From AC-32 sp963728765 (GTDB lineage Bacteria > Actinomycetota > Thermoleophilia > Gaiellales > Gaiellaceae): a stretch of 64,000 nt of DNA. Position numbers and translations under genes: made by a program. The stretch spans positions 124,001-188,000 of the forward strand of contig CAVSKX010000002.1 in NCBI GenBank assembly GCA_963728765.1, written 5' to 3'. The notes beneath the pieces were generated by a model that saw nothing but the letters and a program-made list of their open reading frames with translations, did not search any database and had not been told where the DNA came from. Shown here piece after piece: positions 19,371-27,232 of this stretch; within the stretch, counting starts at the first letter, position 1, and each line of letters opens with the position of its first letter.

Positions 19371-19504
19371 CGCTTCCTCCTCCTCCCATCTGTCTGATTC
19401 TTTCGCCATGCGAGCAGGCCCTTGCCGACGCCTGCGCGCACCATCAACACCCCGACGCCCATCGCCACAAGCGCGGGCACGAGAGACGGATCAGTCAGTT
19501 GCAT
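19367..19504 (-). CDS. 45-residue membrane protein in stress operon
   Basis: ATG 19504 (MQLTDPSLVPALVAMGVGVL) encodes 45 residues: one predicted membrane helix, a short loop, and a strongly basic tail (RKNQTDGRRRKR). An AGAGGAGG site lies 6 bases upstream, and its stop overlaps the HdeD ATG (ATGA), so translation is well supported despite the size. I do not recognise a family. Its place between the coiled-coil gene and the HdeD gene suggests a small envelope-stress partner, perhaps a modulator of HdeD. Confidence 0.7.
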   Translation of the reverse strand: MQLTDPSLVPALVAMGVGVLMVRAGVGKGLLAWRKNQTDGRRRKR

Positions 19505-19528
19505 CACTGCCTCCTCTGGCTCGGCGGG

Positions 19529-20062
19529 TCATTTGAATTTCGCGGAGACCTCGTCGGCCTTCCGCTCAAGGTCGTCGCGCGCCGCCGCGATCCGCTGCTT
19601 CTGCTCGTCCCATGCCTCCCCCGAGGCGGTGCGGGCGTCCGCCAGCTGTTCGGCCAAGGTGTTGCGGCGCCGCCTCAGATCGCTGATCGCCGCCTCGGAC
19701 TGCTCGCGCGCGCTCGCTGCCCGCAGCGCGGTCTGCGCCTGCAGCCGCTCGAAGTAGGTATCCCAACTGTGCAACTCGTTCTCGAGAGCGTCCGCGAAGT
19801 TCTTGCGGTTGTCGGCAAGATCCGCGGCCAGCGAGCTCTGCGCTACGTGGAACCTCGCCTCGAACTGCTCGAACCTCTCGTCGAAGGCCTCAGCCCCCTC
19901 GTGCGAGGCGGCACGGGCGGACGCCTCCTGCTGGCGCAGCGCGCCGAGCTGACGCTGGATCCGCGACGTCGCCTCGCCTCCACCAGCACGCGCCTTCGCC
20001 TCGAGCGCGTCGATCTGGCGGCCCATCTCCGCGAGCCGCTCCTCGATCGTCGTAGTCGGCAT
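19529..20062 (-). CDS. Coiled-coil protein heading a stress operon
   Basis: A 177-residue, highly charged, almost entirely helical protein (MPTTTIEERLAEMGRQIDAL at the start, ERKADEVSAKFK at the end). Heptad-like patterning and the absence of Cys suggest an extended coiled coil. It recalls PspA-like or apolipoprotein-like stress proteins, but no family is certain. GAAAGGA precedes the ATG. It is first of five minus-strand genes (coiled coil, 45-residue membrane protein, HdeD, USP, phosphatase-like pseudogene). Its promoter has the clearest TGGCAG repeat site in the window. Confidence 0.7.
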   Translation of the reverse strand: MPTTTIEERLAEMGRQIDALEAKARAGGGEATSRIQRQLGALRQQEASARAASHEGAEAFDERFEQFEARFHVAQSSLAADLADNRKNFADALENELHSWDTYFERLQAQTALRAASAREQSEAAISDLRRRRNTLAEQLADARTASGEAWDEQKQRIAAARDDLERKADEVSAKFK

Positions 20063-20107
20063 GACAATCCTTTCGTTGATTCGGACGGCTCAACCGTCGC
20101 GAACCGC

Positions 20108-20145
20108 GCTGCCAGCCGGCTGCCACGCGTCGCGGCTCGACTGCC
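20108..20145 (-). promoter_or_regulatory. TGGCAG repeat site of the stress operon
   Basis: Plus-strand GCTGCC at 20108 and 20119 and ACTGCC at 20140 give, toward the gene, TGGCAG repeats at 21- and 11-bp steps. The last ends 45 bases before ATG 20062. GCGACG lies 8 bases downstream of the last repeat. Confidence 0.65.
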
Positions 20146-20197
20146 ACGTGGCCGCGGCTAAGCTTCACCTGGCCCGCTGTCAGCCGACCGCGGCGGC

Positions 20198-23119
20198 TCA
20201 GGCGAGCGCGAGCCCTGCACGGGCGCGCAGCCCATCGGCAGCCTCGGCGTCGCCGCCAGCCTCGGCGATCTCGGCGAGGCCGAGAAGTGCGGCCGTCACC
20301 GGGTTGCCGACGAGCGCGATGAACAGCGCCTCGCGCGCCGCGTGTTGCCGCGGCTCCTCGGACCAGCCGATCACGCCGCGATACAGCATCGCGGCGGCCT
20401 CGGCGTCGCCGGCGGCCGCGAGCACCTGCGCGAGCCTCGCTTGCGCATGCGCGACCAACCATGGCGCCGACGCCGCCTCGCCGGCCGCCAGCGCGCGGCG
20501 ATACTCCGTTTCGGCCTCGCCGATCTTCCCGTCTGCGAAGGCGATCGAGCCGAGGCCGGAGAGCGCGAACGAGGCGTGCTCGGTGAAGCCGGCCAACACC
20601 GAGCGCTCGAGCGCTCGGCGGTACCCCGCTGCCGCCGCCTCGGCGTCGCCGCGCCGCTCCGCCAGCAAGGCCTCGAGCAGCGCCGCCGGGATCGCGCCGA
20701 CGTCGTAGTCGCCATGCAGGCGGACGGCGTCCGCGGTCAGGTTGGTCGCGGTCGCGGTATCCCCTGCGACGAGGGCGCCGACAGCGCCGGTCAGCGCGGA
20801 CGATGCGGCTCCCCACGTGTCGCCCAACTCCTCGAACGCGCCGCGCGCTTCCTCGGCGAGGGCGACCGCACGCTCATGCGGTCCGGCGCGGTCGTGCGCG
20901 AACGCGAGCGCCAGTCGAACCATCGCGTTTTCCCATGGGGCGTCGGCCGCCGTCGCGAGCGCGAGGCCGCGGTTGCCCGCCTCGACGGCCGCCTCGAGAT
21001 CGTCCTCTTCGGTCGCGAGGTAGCAAACGTACCCCAGCATCTCGACGCGCAGCGGGAGCGGTGCCTCCTCTTCCGACGACGCCAGCGCGGCCTCGATGAA
21101 TGCACGCCCTTCCGACACCCGCTCGGCGGTGCCGAAGTACCATCCCAGCCCTGCTCCGAGGCGGGCAGTGACGGGTTGATCGGGGGCCTCGCGCGCGTAG
21201 GTGAGGGCAGCCCAGAGGTTGTCGTGCTCCAGCTCGAGCCGTCTCATCCAGGCCTGCCACTCCAGCCCGCGTAGCTCCGTCCGCGCAACGTCGGCCAGGG
21301 TCGCGAAGTGCTGCGCGTGCGCCTCGCGGGCAGCGGCCAGGCCGCCGCCTTCGGCGAGACGCTCGAGCGCGTAGTCGCGGACGGTGTCGAGCAGGTCGTA
21401 GCGCGCCTCGCCCTCGGGGAACGACACCGAGACGATCGACTTGTCGACCAACGCGCCGAGCAGGTAGGTGACGGTTGCCTCGTCCAGGCCGTACTTGCTA
21501 GCGATTGCGAGGAGCGACGGCCGGGACGCGCCGCCTCGATGCACGGCAAGATGGTGGAGCAGCGTCTTCTCGTCCGTGTGCAGCAGCTCGTAGCTCCACT
21601 CGACGAGCCCCCGCAGTGCGGCGCGGCTCGGTTCCGCTGCGGAGCGCTCGTCGAGCAGTGGCAGGCGGCGCTCGACGATCGACAGGAGCTCGCCGAGTCC
21701 GAGCACATTCACGCGGGCGGCGGCGAGCTCGATTGCGAGCGGCAGCCCGTCGACTCGGCGCGTGATCTCGGCGGCGAGCCGGGCAGCCTCGGAGTCGAGC
21801 TCGAACCCTGGCCGCGCCGCCTGTGCGCGCGCAGCAAACAGCTGCACAGCGGGAGAGCCGGCGCCGTCGGTCGAGCCGGAAACAGGCAGCCGCAGCGGCT
21901 CGACGTGGAGCCGTGCCTCGCCGGCGAGGTGCAGCACCTCGCGACTCGTCGCGAGGACGCGGACATCGCGGCACTCGTCCAACAGCGCCGAGACGACGCG
22001 CGCTGCTTCTTCGAGGACGTGCTCGCAGGCGTCGAAGAGCAGAATCGCCTTCGCATCGCGCAGGCGGGCGATCACCCGCGCCAGCGGGTCGCGACCGCGA
22101 GCCGCGACGGCGTTCGCGGTGAGGCGGACGACGTCGGCCGTCCGGGCGGTTCGGGTCAGGTCGACCAGCCAGATCCCTCCGGCGGTCTCGGGCTCGAGCG
22201 AGCGGGCGACCTCGAGCGCCAGGCGGCTCTTCCCGACGCCGGGCGGCCCGGTCAGGGTTACGAGCCGGTGTTCGCGCAGCAACTCGACTACCTGGGCCAG
22301 CTCTTCCTCGCGGTCAACGAACGACGTTGCCCGGGCAGGCAGATTGCCGCGCCGTCTCTGCGCGCCGTGGACTGGGGCGACCGTCGGGTCGTGGGCAAGG
22401 ATGGCGGCCTGCAGGCGCTGGAGGTCGGGTCCCGGCTCGAGCCCCAGCTCTTGCGCGAGCACGCCCCGCGCCTCCTGGAACGTGCCCAGCGCGTCCGCTT
22501 GGCGACCGCAGCGGTAGAGCGCGAGCATCAGCTGCCCCCATAGCCGCTCCCGGAACGGGTTCTCCTCGACCGCGGCGCGCAGCGCCGAGACGATCTCCCG
22601 ATCCTCCCCGAGCGCGAGCGCCGCCTCGAACTGCTCCTCGAGCGCGTCGACTCGAAGTGCCTCCAGCCGCCGCGCCTCGCCGCTGGACCAGGCGGTGTCC
22701 GTGAGCCCCTGTAACGCCGGACCGCGCCAGAGGCCGAGCGCCAGCGCAACAGCCTCCGCCCCGGCCCCGGCATCGCCTTCGCGCAAGGCGAGGCGCGCCT
22801 CTCCGAGTAACTCCTCGAAATCCAGCGCGTCCACGGCCGCATCTACCAGCGCGTAACCGTCACCGGACGCAACGATCGTCTCCTGCCCGAGCGCGGCGCG
22901 CAGCCGCGCGACATGGTGCTGGAGCGCGTTGCGGGGCGAGGCAGGCAAGTCCGCGCCCCACAAGCCGTCGATCAGCTCGTCCACGCCCAGGACGCGACCG
23001 CGGTGGAGCGCGAGCAGCGCAAGCAACCCCTGCCGCTTGGTCCCGGAGACGTCCACCTGACGCCCGCCGGCGACGACCTCGAACGGCCCGAGCAGCCGGA
23101 TCTCGAGTGAATTCGCCAT
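20198..23119 (-). CDS. AfsR-like SARP regulator (BTAD, NB-ARC, TPR)
   Basis: A 973-residue transcription regulator starting MANSLEIRLLGPFEVVAGG. Residues 1-90 form the OmpR-like winged helix and about 95-250 the bacterial transcriptional activation domain (through ELGLEPGPDLQRLQ). An NTPase module follows with Walker A GPPGVGKS and a sensor region (ILLFDACEHVLEE). The C-terminal half is TPR-like helical repeats. This is the AfsR architecture of Streptomyces antibiotic regulators. SARP proteins activate promoters through direct repeats spaced 11 or 22 bp, matching the TGGCAG sites around this gene. It is 40 bases downstream of the ftsH remnant on the same strand and so may share its promoter. 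Confidence 0.9.
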   Translation of the reverse strand: MANSLEIRLLGPFEVVAGGRQVDVSGTKRQGLLALLALHRGRVLGVDELIDGLWGADLPASPRNALQHHVARLRAALGQETIVASGDGYALVDAAVDALDFEELLGEARLALREGDAGAGAEAVALALGLWRGPALQGLTDTAWSSGEARRLEALRVDALEEQFEAALALGEDREIVSALRAAVEENPFRERLWGQLMLALYRCGRQADALGTFQEARGVLAQELGLEPGPDLQRLQAAILAHDPTVAPVHGAQRRRGNLPARATSFVDREEELAQVVELLREHRLVTLTGPPGVGKSRLALEVARSLEPETAGGIWLVDLTRTARTADVVRLTANAVAARGRDPLARVIARLRDAKAILLFDACEHVLEEAARVVSALLDECRDVRVLATSREVLHLAGEARLHVEPLRLPVSGSTDGAGSPAVQLFAARAQAARPGFELDSEAARLAAEITRRVDGLPLAIELAAARVNVLGLGELLSIVERRLPLLDERSAAEPSRAALRGLVEWSYELLHTDEKTLLHHLAVHRGGASRPSLLAIASKYGLDEATVTYLLGALVDKSIVSVSFPEGEARYDLLDTVRDYALERLAEGGGLAAAREAHAQHFATLADVARTELRGLEWQAWMRRLELEHDNLWAALTYAREAPDQPVTARLGAGLGWYFGTAERVSEGRAFIEAALASSEEEAPLPLRVEMLGYVCYLATEEDDLEAAVEAGNRGLALATAADAPWENAMVRLALAFAHDRAGPHERAVALAEEARGAFEELGDTWGAASSALTGAVGALVAGDTATATNLTADAVRLHGDYDVGAIPAALLEALLAERRGDAEAAAAGYRRALERSVLAGFTEHASFALSGLGSIAFADGKIGEAETEYRRALAAGEAASAPWLVAHAQARLAQVLAAAGDAEAAAMLYRGVIGWSEEPRQHAAREALFIALVGNPVTAALLGLAEIAEAGGDAEAADGLRARAGLALA

Positions 23120-23158
23120 CGCGCGACTTCTGCCTTTGGAAGCGAACAGCATCTCACG

Positions 23159-24114
23159 CTACGCCGACCGTGTCATCCCGGGTAGGCCCGCGGCCTCGCC
23201 GCCGCGTCGTGCGAGACGTGCTACGGCGCGCGCCGCGGATACCTCAGGCGTGAGTGGCTCGACGGCGACGCGGCCACGCTTTGGCGCTTGCGTCGCGTCG
23301 TCGTTCGGCGGTTCGAGCCCCGCCGCTGCGTAGGCCGCCGGCCCTTCCAGCGTCTCCGCCTGGAAGAGCGCCTCGGCGAGGCCGTCGAGGCGGTGTCGAT
23401 GCTCTGAAAGCAACTGCACGGCCTCGTCGTGCGCCTCTCGGACTATGCGCCGCATCTCGTCGTCCACGCGCTGCCGTGTCCGCTCCGAAACCTCGGAATA
23501 GCCGGGCAAGGCCGCAGCCTGCCCGTCCTGCGGCAGGACGGAGAGGAAACCGATCTGCGCGCTCATCCCGAAGCGTCCGACCATGTCGCGTGCAAGCTGG
23601 CTCGCCTGGCGGATGTCGGACTCGGCGCCGGTCGTCTCATCGCCGAAGACGACCTCTTCGGCGGCCCGTCCTCCGGTGGCGACCTTGATGTGGGCGAGCA
23701 GGCCCCGCTTGTCGTAGCTGAAGCGGTCGCTGCCTGGCGCCGAGAGCGTGACGCCGAGGCTCATCGTGCGGGGGATGATGGAGATCTTGCGGACGGGATC
23801 GGCGCCCGGCGTGAGCATGCCGACCAGCGCGTGCCCCGCCTCGTGGTACGCGGTGCGCCGCTTGTCCGCCGCCGTGAGCGTCAGCGTGCGCGCGGCGCCC
23901 AGCTCGATCTTCTCGAGCGAGCCGGTGAAGTCCGCAATCTGCACGCGCCGACCCGAAGAACGCGGCGGCGAGCAGGTAGTTCAGCAGCAGGAGTAGGGCA
24001 AAGAGCCCGACCGACCGCCAGCCGAGGCCGAGCTTGCGCGGCGGCTCGTCGCCGCGGCCCTCAGGACGGTTTTGCGCGTTTCCGCGCGGACGCTTCGTCG
24101 CTCGAAGAGCTCAC
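23159..24114 (-). pseudogene. ftsH: FtsH protease remnant lacking the AAA+ domain
   Basis: On the minus strand, GTG 24114 opens a Lys/Arg-rich lead (SSSDEASARKRAKPS). A frame change leads into RGDEPPRKLGLGWRSVG and a membrane helix (LFALLLLLNYLLAAAFF), typical of the FtsH N-terminus. After another frame change the text jumps to IELGAARTLTLTAADKRR and the protease domain with zinc motif YHEAGHALVGM, TTGAESDI and VGRFGMS. The AAA+ ATPase (Walker A, Walker B, SRH) of about 350 residues is missing. A GTG at 23944 could still express the 261-residue peptidase part alone, but without ATPase or anchor it would not act as normal FtsH. Confidence 0.8.
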
Positions 24115-24135
24115 AGCCGGACCATGCGGCCCGTG

Positions 24136-24182
24136 GCTGCCATCCGCTGCCACATTCGTCGCGCCGGCTGCCAACCACTGCC
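24136..24182 (-). promoter_or_regulatory. TGGCAG repeat site upstream of ftsH remnant and SARP
   Basis: Plus-strand GCTGCC at 24136, 24146 and 24167 and ACTGCC at 24177 give steps of 10, 21 and 10 bp, the only four-repeat site in the window. It faces the ftsH remnant and the SARP gene beyond it. Confidence 0.55.
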
Positions 24183-24222
24183 TGCTTTTCGGTCCCGCCG
24201 CGCTCGATGACGACAGGCGGCC

Positions 24223-25308
24223 CTAGCTCGCGGGCGAGACCGGGCGGGTCCGGGAAGATCCGTAGCGCCGCCGAAAGAGGACGTAGGCGATGCCTCCTGC
24301 GGCGAGCGGGAGCCAGTACGCGACGATGCGATAGAGGAGCGTCGCCGCCAGAGCGTCGCCGCCTGGCACGCCCGCGACCCTCAGCGTGCCGACGAGCCCC
24401 GCCTCGACGAAGCCGAGGCCGCCCGGCGTGATCGGGATCAGCGCGAGAAGCTCGGCGGCCACGTATGCCATCAGAACCAGCGACGGTTGCGGCTCGGCGC
24501 CGACGGCGCGAATGGCTGCGAGCAGCGCGAGATAGTCGAAGCCCGTGTTGCCGGCCGCAGCCAGGACAGCCGTCTTCCAGTGCTCGCCGAGCGTCGCGCG
24601 GATGAAGTTGCGATCTGAGAGCAGCTGTTCGGAAAAGCCACTCACGTGCCGGCGCCGCCTGACGGTCGCGTTCAGCAGCCACTGGACCGCACGCCCCGCC
24701 AGCTCGAGCGGACGATCCGTGGTGAAGGCGATCGCGCCGGCTCCGACCAGCAGCACGAAGAGCGCCGCGCCGAGATAGGCCGCGACCGCGAGGCTGTGGT
24801 CGACAGGCGTGCCGCCCAGGATCGCCGGCAGCGCCAGCAGCGGCAGCGCGAATGCCGTGGCGAGTTGTAGCGCCGATGAAGTTCCGAGCGCCGCAACGGC
24901 CTGGCCGGTGTCGACGCCCGCCCTGCGCAGCATCGCGACAGAGACTCCAGTCGCCGTCGCGCCGCCTCCGGGCAGGACGCGCCCGGCGGCATTCCCGCTG
25001 AGCTGCGCGGCCGCGACCGGAAACCACGCTCTGGCCCGCAGGGCGATCCGGTCGAGCTTCCACAGGCAGACGAAGCTCGCGGCCTCGCACGCCACAGCGA
25101 GGATCGCGAACGGCCAGTCGAGATGCTCGAGCGAGCGCCACGAGCCGAAAACGGAGAGCAGGCTCGGAAGCAACAGGTAGATCCCGACGCCGCCGAGCAC
25201 GAGCAAAGCCGCGGGCCGAGCGAGCCGCCGCACCCTTTGCCTGTGCTCCCGCAGGCGCGACTCCCGAGTCTGGCGGGCCGGAGCGGCCTTCTGCGGGCCC
25301 TCCGTCAC
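24223..25308 (-). CDS. Flippase-like membrane protein (LPG synthase TM region family)
   Basis: A 361-residue membrane protein starting at GTG 25308 with a long basic N-terminus (RESRLREHRQRVRRLARP), then about eight helices. The family motifs LPGGGATATGVSVAMLRRAG and ITPGGLGFVEAGLVGTLR are intact, so this looks like the full-length relative of the gene at 16792. Proteins of this class move phospholipids or lipid-linked intermediates. The 3' end is followed by the ftsH promoter region. No TGGCAG site faces it. Confidence 0.87.
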   Translation of the reverse strand: MTEGPQKAAPARQTRESRLREHRQRVRRLARPAALLVLGGVGIYLLLPSLLSVFGSWRSLEHLDWPFAILAVACEAASFVCLWKLDRIALRARAWFPVAAAQLSGNAAGRVLPGGGATATGVSVAMLRRAGVDTGQAVAALGTSSALQLATAFALPLLALPAILGGTPVDHSLAVAAYLGAALFVLLVGAGAIAFTTDRPLELAGRAVQWLLNATVRRRRHVSGFSEQLLSDRNFIRATLGEHWKTAVLAAAGNTGFDYLALLAAIRAVGAEPQPSLVLMAYVAAELLALIPITPGGLGFVEAGLVGTLRVAGVPGGDALAATLLYRIVAYWLPLAAGGIAYVLFRRRYGSSRTRPVSPAS

Positions 25309-25312
25309 GTTA

Positions 25313-25350
25313 CGGCAGGAACACAGATCGCCATGGCAGTCGCGTGGCAG
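25313..25350 (+). promoter_or_regulatory. TGGCAG repeat site upstream of rhomboid fragment
   Basis: CGGCAG (25313), TGGCAG (25334) and TGGCAG (25345) are spaced 21 and 11 bp and face the + strand. The rhomboid start codons at 25366 and 25375 follow closely; TGCAGC lies 8 bases after the last repeat. Confidence 0.6.
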
Positions 25351-25365
25351 CCGGCCGTTGCAGCG

Positions 25366-25465
25366 TGAGCTCCATGTTGCCCCTCTCGGATGGCCTGCAC
25401 CCGCGGCGCTTTCCGATCGTCAACGTCGCGCTGATCGCCGCCAACTTCGCGGTCTGGATCCCTAC
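25366..25465 (+). pseudogene. Rhomboid protease N-terminal fragment
   Basis: From GTG 25366 (or ATG 25375) the frame reads MLPLSDGLHPRRFPIVNVAL and IAANFAVWI, the characteristic N-terminus and first half-helix of rhomboid-family intramembrane serine proteases. Similarity stops abruptly after about 30 residues. The GxSG and catalytic His segments are absent. The intact gene would have been under the TGGCAG site just upstream. The 3' boundary given is where the resemblance ends. Confidence 0.6.
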
Positions 25466-25828
25466 GAGCGCAACGCCGGACGAGTCGCACCCCAGGCAGC
25501 GCCTCGACGAGCTGCATTTGGACGCTGATGCGCAGAGAGACGAGGGATCTGGCGGTGATCGCCACCTCCGTTCCCGTTCCATCAGCTCGGCAGCGTTCCC
25601 CGTACCCGCCCCGGAGTGCGCCGCTCCGCCAGGATCGAGGCTGATCATGTCACCACCCGCAGCGACCGACTTCGGGACGACGACCGGGAGGCTCGCACCG
25701 AGGGCGAGCAGGATGGTCGTCACGATCGCGGACGCGCCGGCACCCGACGCCTGCGATGGCGAGCGGAGCAGCTGCTCCGACACGAGAGGGCTCAGCACTC
25801 CGACGCATCGGCCATCCGCGTGGAGGCG
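25466..25828. other. Intergenic, no supported gene
   Basis: Several frames are open, including a minus-strand one with a hydrophobic stretch (AIVTTILLALGASLPVVV), but none has a family match or a good start. It may hold remnants flanking the rhomboid deletion. Confidence 0.4.
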
Positions 25829-26263
25829 CTACTTCGGGTCTGGTCGGGGAGTAGTCACGGCATGAATTGCCTTCGTCAGCTCGAGGATCTGCTGCGAGAG
25901 GGCGAGCAATTCCTGGTTCTGCCGGTCCTCGTCCTTCACGGTCTGCCACTGCTGGTCCGCGACCGCCTGCCGCTTCGCGTCGGCCCTGTTCTGGCTGATC
26001 ATCACGAAGGTCGAGAGGAAGATCGCCTCGAGCGAGACGATCATCGTCAGCAGGCCGTACGGGTAGTGCTCGACGCCGAGCCCGATCCAGCAGCCGAACC
26101 AGACGATGTGGATGTAGACGAACCGCATCGATCCCGCGAACGCGGTGATCCGGTCGGCGATGCGGTTCTCGACGCTCTGCCTTCGCTCCTCGGCGTGCCG
26201 GATGAGCGCCGGGTTCGGCTCGAGCGGGGGGTGGGATCGGCCCTGTGGGTGCACGTGGTCCAC
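25829..26263 (-). CDS. DUF1003 membrane protein
   Basis: A 144-residue protein starting at GTG 26263, 8 bases after AAAGGAG; longer frames upstream are not supported. It has the DUF1003 core: the NRIADRITAFAGSMRFVYIH helix, a second helix (IVSLEAIFLSTFVMISQNR), and a C-terminal coiled-coil tail. DUF1003 proteins are small envelope proteins of unclear function, sometimes tied to metal or stress responses. A TGGCAG repeat site ends 48 bases upstream of the start, the same spacing as at yceI and the stress operon. Confidence 0.88.
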   Translation of the reverse strand: MDHVHPQGRSHPPLEPNPALIRHAEERRQSVENRIADRITAFAGSMRFVYIHIVWFGCWIGLGVEHYPYGLLTMIVSLEAIFLSTFVMISQNRADAKRQAVADQQWQTVKDEDRQNQELLALSQQILELTKAIHAVTTPRPDPK

Positions 26264-26310
26264 GGTCAGAGCTCCTTTCGCACAATTCGAAGTGGAGCGT
26301 CTCGGGAGCC

Positions 26311-26349
26311 ACTGCCAGAGCGCTGCCTTTCCCAGGCGTACTTGCTGCC
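26311..26349 (-). promoter_or_regulatory. TGGCAG repeat site upstream of the DUF1003 gene
   Basis: Plus-strand ACTGCC (26311), GCTGCC (26322) and GCTGCC (26344) give steps of 11 and 22 bp facing the minus-strand gene. The near repeat ends 48 bases before GTG 26263, with GAGACG 8 bases downstream of it. Confidence 0.6.
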
Positions 26350-26469
26350 GCGGCGAGCCGCTTCGAAAGATCCCAGAGACGTCGGAACCCGCTGACCTCG
26401 CGGCCACCGGGTTCCGACGCGACGATCGTCGCAGCCGCCGCCAACGCTGCCAAACGCCCGGCGCGGTTG

Positions 26470-27078
26470 TCACGACACGTGCAGCTTCTCCTTGAGCTTC
26501 CCGACGCGATCGTCGAATCCGGCCTTCACCTCGGCCTTGTGCTCCTCGTGCAGCGTTCGCCGCGCTTCGCGCGCCGCGGCCTCAGCGGCATCCTCCGCCG
26601 CCTCGAGCTCCGCCATGACCTCGAAGGTCGGGCGGCGGGTCACCTCGCCGTCGAGCTTCTTCATCTCGCCGTCGATCACCTCGACCGCCGGCTCGCTCAC
26701 GCTCGCCATGACGGCAGTCGACCCCGGCGGAAGCGCCCTGCCGAGAACGGTCAGCGCCTCGTCGGACGTGACGGCGTGATCGATGTCGAACGCGCCGCCC
26801 ACCAACGCACCGGAGCCCCAACCCACGAGAACACCGACCGGGCCGCCGAGCACACCGATCAGCATCCCGAGCAGCGAGCCGCTCGCGGTGCCCAGGAGCT
26901 CGACGTTGTCGCTGCCCTCGGGAATGTGCAGCTCTCCGGTCTCCGTGCGCTCGACGATGGCCGCGGACTCGAGCCCGATCCGACCCTCGGCATCGCACTC
27001 CTTCAGCACGCTCAGCGCCTGGTAGGCCTTGCTCGGATCCGTGAACCGCACGACGACGACGTTTTCAGTCTCCGCCAT
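26470..27078 (-). CDS. DUF1269-family membrane protein
   Basis: A 202-residue protein starting MAETENVVVVRFTDPSKAYQ. It has a ferredoxin-like N-terminal domain, a glycine-rich membrane hairpin (SGSLLGMLIGVLGGPVGVLV), a second small domain and a long charged C-terminal helix. This is the DUF1269 arrangement, found in many actinobacterial stress clusters without known function. AGGGAGGAG precedes ATG 27078. The promoter has a TGGCAG repeat site ending 50 bases upstream. The DUF1003 gene lies downstream on the same strand with its own site. Confidence 0.85.
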   Translation of the reverse strand: MAETENVVVVRFTDPSKAYQALSVLKECDAEGRIGLESAAIVERTETGELHIPEGSDNVELLGTASGSLLGMLIGVLGGPVGVLVGWGSGALVGGAFDIDHAVTSDEALTVLGRALPPGSTAVMASVSEPAVEVIDGEMKKLDGEVTRRPTFEVMAELEAAEDAAEAAAREARRTLHEEHKAEVKAGFDDRVGKLKEKLHVS

Positions 27079-27127
27079 TGCTCCTCCCTTCGCTTGAGTA
27101 CCTGTCGCGTGGACACTCGCGCGCGTC

Positions 27128-27165
27128 GCTGCCAACCCACTGCCACGTGCCGCGGGTCTGCTGCC
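27128..27165 (-). promoter_or_regulatory. TGGCAG repeat site upstream of the DUF1269 gene
   Basis: Plus-strand GCTGCC (27128), ACTGCC (27139) and GCTGCC (27160) give steps of 11 and 21 bp. The near repeat ends 50 bases before ATG 27078, and GCGAGT lies 8 bases downstream of it. Confidence 0.65.
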
Positions 27166-27232
27166 GCCACGGCTGCGAACATCGTCAGATCGTGTTGCCG
27201 TCGGACCTCACCGCCGCGAAAGCCGCCAGTCC

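Noticed and set aside
16666..22543. Long plus-strand open frames opposite the flippase-like gene and the SARP gene
   Set aside because: They are antisense to strong genes, Arg/Asp-rich, and lack ribosome-binding sites and family motifs; such shadows are common in GC-rich DNA.
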